A stretch of 39,739 bases of DNA from Acetofilamentum sp. (GTDB lineage: Bacteria; Bacteroidota; Bacteroidia; Bacteroidales; DYOH01), in NCBI GenBank assembly GCA_020720625.1, contig DYOH01000028.1, positions 1-39,739 on the forward strand. The letters are read 5' to 3'. The notes below the pieces were generated by a model. That model was not told the DNA's origin and searched no databases. It saw only the letters and a program-made list of their open reading frames with translations. Positions within the stretch are counted from its first letter, which is position 1. Every line of letters starts with the position of its first letter. Below are positions 36,401 to 39,739 of this stretch, piece by piece. The translations under genes were made by a program, and so were the position numbers.

Positions 36401-37870
36401 ATGAGAAAAATAATAGCTAGTTTCATTTTATTAGGGTTTTTATCTTCCTGCGTTGATTTGGAAGACAGACTTTACGATAAAATTCCTGCCGACCAGTTTC
36501 CCGAAAACGAAACTCAGGCAGCATTGATGATGATTCCACTTTACAAGCCCCTGCAAGACCATTTGGATTGGGGCGGATGGTGGTTTGCACAGGAAGTTCC
36601 TTCCGACGAAATGACCTGCCCTACCCGTTTAACCGACTGGGATGACGGAGGTAAATGGCGCGTTTTACATCAGCACACCTGGGATAACGAAACCGAAGCG
36701 GTGTCATCCATGTGGTCGAGATTCTACAGAGGAATTACCGAAGCTAATAAGTTAATTGAATTCCTTGAACCCAGCCGCAACACTGATGCCGGTGTGGCTT
36801 CAATTGCCAAAGCGGTTATTATGCGCTCCTACTATTATTATTTATTGATAGATAATTATGGCGATGTACCTTATGTTACTACTTTTGCAACTGCCGAAGA
36901 GTATCCATCTAAAGTGGCTCGTGCCGAAATTTTCCAGGCCATAGTTAGCGATGTGGAAGAACATATTCAGTATTTAGGTGCCAGCACATCCAAAACATCG
37001 GTAACAAAAGGCATGGCTTTCTCATTATTAGCCAAACTTTATCTGAATGCACAAATTTACAGCGGTACTGCTCAATGGGCCAAAGCCGAAGCGGCCACCG
37101 ACAGCGTAATTGCTTTAGGTGCATATTCCCTGGAAGCCGAGCCACTAGCTCCATTCATTACCGAAAACGAAAATTCTATCGAAAATATCTTTACCATTCC
37201 TTATGATGAAGATACCTACAAAGGATTTAACTTACACATGCGTACTTTGCATTATCAAAGCAACTTAACTTATAACATGAGCGTTGGACCATGGAATGGT
37301 TTTGCTACCGTTGAAGCCCACTACAACTCTTATGAAGCTGCCGATTTACGTAAAGCCGGTTTTCTTGTAGGACAACAATACGATGCAAACGGTGCTAAAA
37401 TCAGCGATGGTGTTACGGGTACTCCACTGATTATTAACCCGGTAATTCCGGCATTAAATATGGGAGCTACCTATACTTTTGACGAAGTTAGAATGTCGGG
37501 AGCAAGGGTGGTAAAATTCCAGGTAAAAAAAGCTGCCAAAGACAACCTTTCGAACGATTTTCCCATCTTTAGGTATGCAGACATATTGCTCATGAAAGCC
37601 GAAGCCATGATAAGACAAGGCAAAAATGGCGATGAGTATGTAAATATGATCAGAGCACGTGCAGGAGTATCTGATTTTACAAATACCACACTAGTGCAAT
37701 TGTTGGCCGAACGCGGTCGCGAAATGTTCTGGGAAGCACACCGCAGACAAGACCAAATTCGTTTTGGAACGTTTAATAACGCATGGTGGGAAAAACAGGC
37801 AAGCAGCCCCACAAGAAATACGTTCCCAATCCCGAAATGGGTGTTGGATGCAAATCCTAACTTAAATTAA
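36401..37870 (+). CDS. SusD/RagB-type outer membrane glycan-binding lipoprotein
   Basis: This 489-residue protein is an exported lipoprotein (lipobox LSSC, C17) of the SusD family, the lid of the SusCD 'pedal-bin' complex. The N-terminal region has the helical TPR-like pattern (for example AVIMRSYYYYLLIDNYGDVP, LLAKLYLNAQIYSG). The C-terminal part has the usual RYADILLMKAEAM (about 390-402), IRARAGV and LAERGREMFWEAHRRQDQIRF, which are strong family motifs. It is 32 bp after susC. Glycan specificity cannot be read. Confidence 0.95.
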   Translation: MRKIIASFILLGFLSSCVDLEDRLYDKIPADQFPENETQAALMMIPLYKPLQDHLDWGGWWFAQEVPSDEMTCPTRLTDWDDGGKWRVLHQHTWDNETEAVSSMWSRFYRGITEANKLIEFLEPSRNTDAGVASIAKAVIMRSYYYYLLIDNYGDVPYVTTFATAEEYPSKVARAEIFQAIVSDVEEHIQYLGASTSKTSVTKGMAFSLLAKLYLNAQIYSGTAQWAKAEAATDSVIALGAYSLEAEPLAPFITENENSIENIFTIPYDEDTYKGFNLHMRTLHYQSNLTYNMSVGPWNGFATVEAHYNSYEAADLRKAGFLVGQQYDANGAKISDGVTGTPLIINPVIPALNMGATYTFDEVRMSGARVVKFQVKKAAKDNLSNDFPIFRYADILLMKAEAMIRQGKNGDEYVNMIRARAGVSDFTNTTLVQLLAERGREMFWEAHRRQDQIRFGTFNNAWWEKQASSPTRNTFPIPKWVLDANPNLN

Positions 37871-37913
37871 ATTGTATTTTTTTTAATTTTTCAATAACTA
37901 AATATCAAGTAAT

Positions 37914-39494
37914 ATGAAAAGTAAATTGTTTTTATCTAGCTTATTAGTAGCTATTGCCTTTATGTTCACATTTACAGCTTGTGATCCTGATGAAGATCCT
38001 ATTGATGAACCCGTGTTGGTTGAAGATGGTATTTATGTATACGGTGCAGGAACTGCAAATACTGAGTATACTGCCGATGCGTTAATGAAATCAACCAGAA
38101 ATGAAGCAAATCAAACAGAACGCGCTCAATTATTAGAGTCTTTTGTTGCCGTTAAAGCAGGTGCCGATGGTTTCCACATTGTTATTGTTGAAGGTGGAAA
38201 ACCTAAATTATATGGCCCAGGTGATAATTTTGCGACTGTTGATGCTGCCGACAAAACTGGAGAAGAACCTACTTCTTGGTTTGCAAGAGGCGGTATAAAA
38301 GAATCTGCTACTCCATTTACTGTTACCGAAGATGGTTTGTACCACATTGTGTATGATACAGAAGTAGGCATAGCTGTAGTAGCCAAAGTTGAATGGGGAC
38401 TTATTGGTGCTGCAACTCCAGGTGGTTGGTCAACTAGTACTCAATTGACTCCTAGTGCATTTGACAACCAAAATATTACTTTTACGGGTTCCATGGACTT
38501 GAGAGCAGGTGAATATAAATTAAGATATTCTCATGGATGGAAAATTGTTATAGATAATGATTATGTTCTTGGCGATGGTGCTACTGGCCTTAGAGTTAAT
38601 ACTAATTTGGGAGGTACTGTTGACGCATTAGTTCCCGGTGGCGGAAATATAATGAATACTGCTCCTGGAAAATATGATTTTTCATTTGCTTGGACAAAAG
38701 CTAATGGTTATACATTTACATTGACCAAAACAGGTGATTTAGCATTTACTAATTGGACCAACGTTAAACTTGACGTATTTGGTACAGGTGTTGATGCAAC
38801 TAATACGAATGCTGTAGCAGACCCAAGTACATGGGCATGGGGTATGGCTGTTCCAGCAGATGCATTACCAACAGTTGAAGGTGATGTAAATAATGGCGCA
38901 AAATTTACTTATAAATGGACAGGTGTTAAACTAAATCCAGCTGCTAATGAAGGTTTCGCATTCCGTAGTGTGGCAGGTGATGTATACAACGGTTCAGTAT
39001 TTAGATATGCAGTTATTGACGAGGATAAATCGGATATGACTGTTGTAGAATCAACTACGAATGGTTTTGGAGATGTGAACTTTAACGTTAAAGAAGCTGG
39101 ATCCTTTGATGTTGTTCTTACAATAGATGCCGGAAGTGCTGATAAAGCTACGGTTGTTATAGTAAAATCTGGTACTGCGACATCTGAATTATATATGACT
39201 GGTGCAGGAGTTGGTGGTTGGGATTGGGAAACTAATTATGAAAAACTTGACTGGGTATCCGGTAATATTTTCACAAAAACTACTGAATTCATAAACGGTG
39301 GTGCCTTCCGTTTCTTTGCTCAGAAATATTGGGATCCAACATCATACAATTACCCTTGGTTTACAACTGTAGATGCAAATTTCGAAAATGCTGCTGATGA
39401 CGATAGCAATTTCAAATTTATTGGTACAACTGGTACTTACAAAGTAACTGTTGATTTAGATGCTAAAACTGTAACTTTAGTAGCTGCTAAATAA
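37914..39494 (+). CDS. SusE/SusF-like surface glycan-binding lipoprotein with four domains
   Basis: This 526-residue lipoprotein (lipobox FTAC, C23) has an acidic linker (DPDEDPIDEP) and then about four beta domains: about 38-158, 160-272, 280-420 and 424-526. Domain starts read YVYGAGTANT (41-50), WGLIGAATPGGW (161-172), VKLDVFGTG and LYMTGAGVGGWDW (426-438), the usual opening of SusE/F starch-binding modules. Aromatic residues suited to stack on sugars occur in each (W171-172, W281, W307/W309, W436/W438, W473). It is the third gene of the locus, as in susCDEF loci. The specificity for starch-like glucans is inferred from family and position; true SusE/F identity would need structure comparison. 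Confidence 0.85.
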   Translation: MKSKLFLSSLLVAIAFMFTFTACDPDEDPIDEPVLVEDGIYVYGAGTANTEYTADALMKSTRNEANQTERAQLLESFVAVKAGADGFHIVIVEGGKPKLYGPGDNFATVDAADKTGEEPTSWFARGGIKESATPFTVTEDGLYHIVYDTEVGIAVVAKVEWGLIGAATPGGWSTSTQLTPSAFDNQNITFTGSMDLRAGEYKLRYSHGWKIVIDNDYVLGDGATGLRVNTNLGGTVDALVPGGGNIMNTAPGKYDFSFAWTKANGYTFTLTKTGDLAFTNWTNVKLDVFGTGVDATNTNAVADPSTWAWGMAVPADALPTVEGDVNNGAKFTYKWTGVKLNPAANEGFAFRSVAGDVYNGSVFRYAVIDEDKSDMTVVESTTNGFGDVNFNVKEAGSFDVVLTIDAGSADKATVVIVKSGTATSELYMTGAGVGGWDWETNYEKLDWVSGNIFTKTTEFINGGAFRFFAQKYWDPTSYNYPWFTTVDANFENAADDDSNFKFIGTTGTYKVTVDLDAKTVTLVAAK

Positions 39495-39503
39495 TTTTAA
39501 GAG

Positions 39504-39695
39504 ATGAAAACGAATATTGTTTTATTGGTAAGTGTATTCGTTATTTCCCTAACTTCATGTGTTGATTTAATAGAAAACAAAGATGATTTAAAAATAGAAA
39601 CAGAATCAATACAGGATAATAAGTTGAAGCTAATCCCAGCGCCTATACATGATTTATCTGGATCTCAGCTTGTTGAATATAAAGAAAGAGTCTAG
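39504..39695 (+). CDS. Short lipoprotein ORF at the window edge, possibly truncated
   Basis: A 63-residue frame starts 9 bases after the SusE/F-like stop. It has a hydrophobic segment and a lipobox (TSC, C19), and then CVDLIENKDDLKIETESI and an end at a TAG (39693). The same frame reads on after the stop for 13 more protein-like codons (SKNPASVDFYKML) to a TAA, so a nonsense mutation, a sequence error or simply a short gene are all possible. In related loci the next gene is often a surface glycoside hydrolase lipoprotein, but there is no sequence sign of one here. I give no function. Confidence 0.45.
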   Translation: MKTNIVLLVSVFVISLTSCVDLIENKDDLKIETESIQDNKLKLIPAPIHDLSGSQLVEYKERV

Positions 39696-39739
39696 TCTAA
39701 AAACCCTGCCAGCGTTGATTTTTATAAAATGCTGTAACT

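Overview
The window looks like a chromosomal segment of an AT-rich member of the Bacteroidota, most likely an anaerobic or facultative Bacteroidales/Marinilabiliales-type organism. The reasons are a SusC/SusD pair with a SusE/F-like lipoprotein, GWxTD, DUF349 and DUF481 proteins, a pyrG-yidC pair, and no obvious purine-rich ribosome binding sites. In addition, at least nine genes have the Bacteroidota -7 promoter element TAnnTTTG close upstream. A large pyruvate:ferredoxin oxidoreductase points to ferredoxin-based, oxygen-sensitive central metabolism. The exact genus cannot be read from the sequence.

Layout. 1-1004: folE (GTP cyclohydrolase I, minus) with a REP-like repeat just downstream. 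1340-3408: hldD (heptose epimerase) and an overlapping fold-III PLP enzyme, followed by the decayed start of a PD-(D/E)XK (Rpn/transposase-type) gene. 3863-7674: a secreted endonuclease/exonuclease/phosphatase protein, uvrB and a small lipoprotein. 7666-10520 (minus): GWxTD lipoprotein, rlmB and a DUF481 barrel. 10935-15594: nifJ-type oxidoreductase and a dihydroorotate dehydrogenase-like protein, each closed by a strong terminator. 15994-19578: two tandem long-chain acyl-CoA synthetases and a strong terminator. 19876-22286 (minus): a two-gene unit of a secreted three-repeat protein and a secreted caspase-like peptidase. 22500-24200 (minus): an Lrp/AsnC regulator and a methionine gamma-lyase-like enzyme. 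24582-30337 (minus): DUF349 protein, then pyrG and yidC. 30709-33207 (minus): a LacI-type regulator and pepD. 33420 to the end: a polysaccharide utilization locus (susC, susD, a SusE/F-like four-domain lipoprotein and a short lipoprotein ORF at the edge).

How the genes work together. The right end is a glycan uptake locus. The divergent lacI gene and susC share a 212-bp spacer holding a perfect 12-bp palindrome and a second CG-centred imperfect palindrome 12 bp away, which are the likely LacI operators. No glycoside hydrolase is in view; it presumably lies beyond the window. The middle is mostly housekeeping: nucleotide synthesis (pyrG), membrane protein insertion (yidC), rRNA methylation (rlmB), DNA repair (uvrB) and acetyl-CoA/acyl-CoA metabolism (nifJ, two acyl-CoA synthetases).

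The least explained parts are the caspase/three-repeat secreted pair, a YidC with a TPR-like insert between its first membrane segment and periplasmic domain, the dihydroorotate dehydrogenase-like protein with altered active-site residues, and the methionine gamma-lyase homologue lacking the family's active-site cysteine. I found no tRNA, rRNA, CRISPR array, intact insertion sequence, prophage or clear defence system. I do not see a convincing wholly new multi-gene system; the caspase pair is the best candidate for something poorly described.
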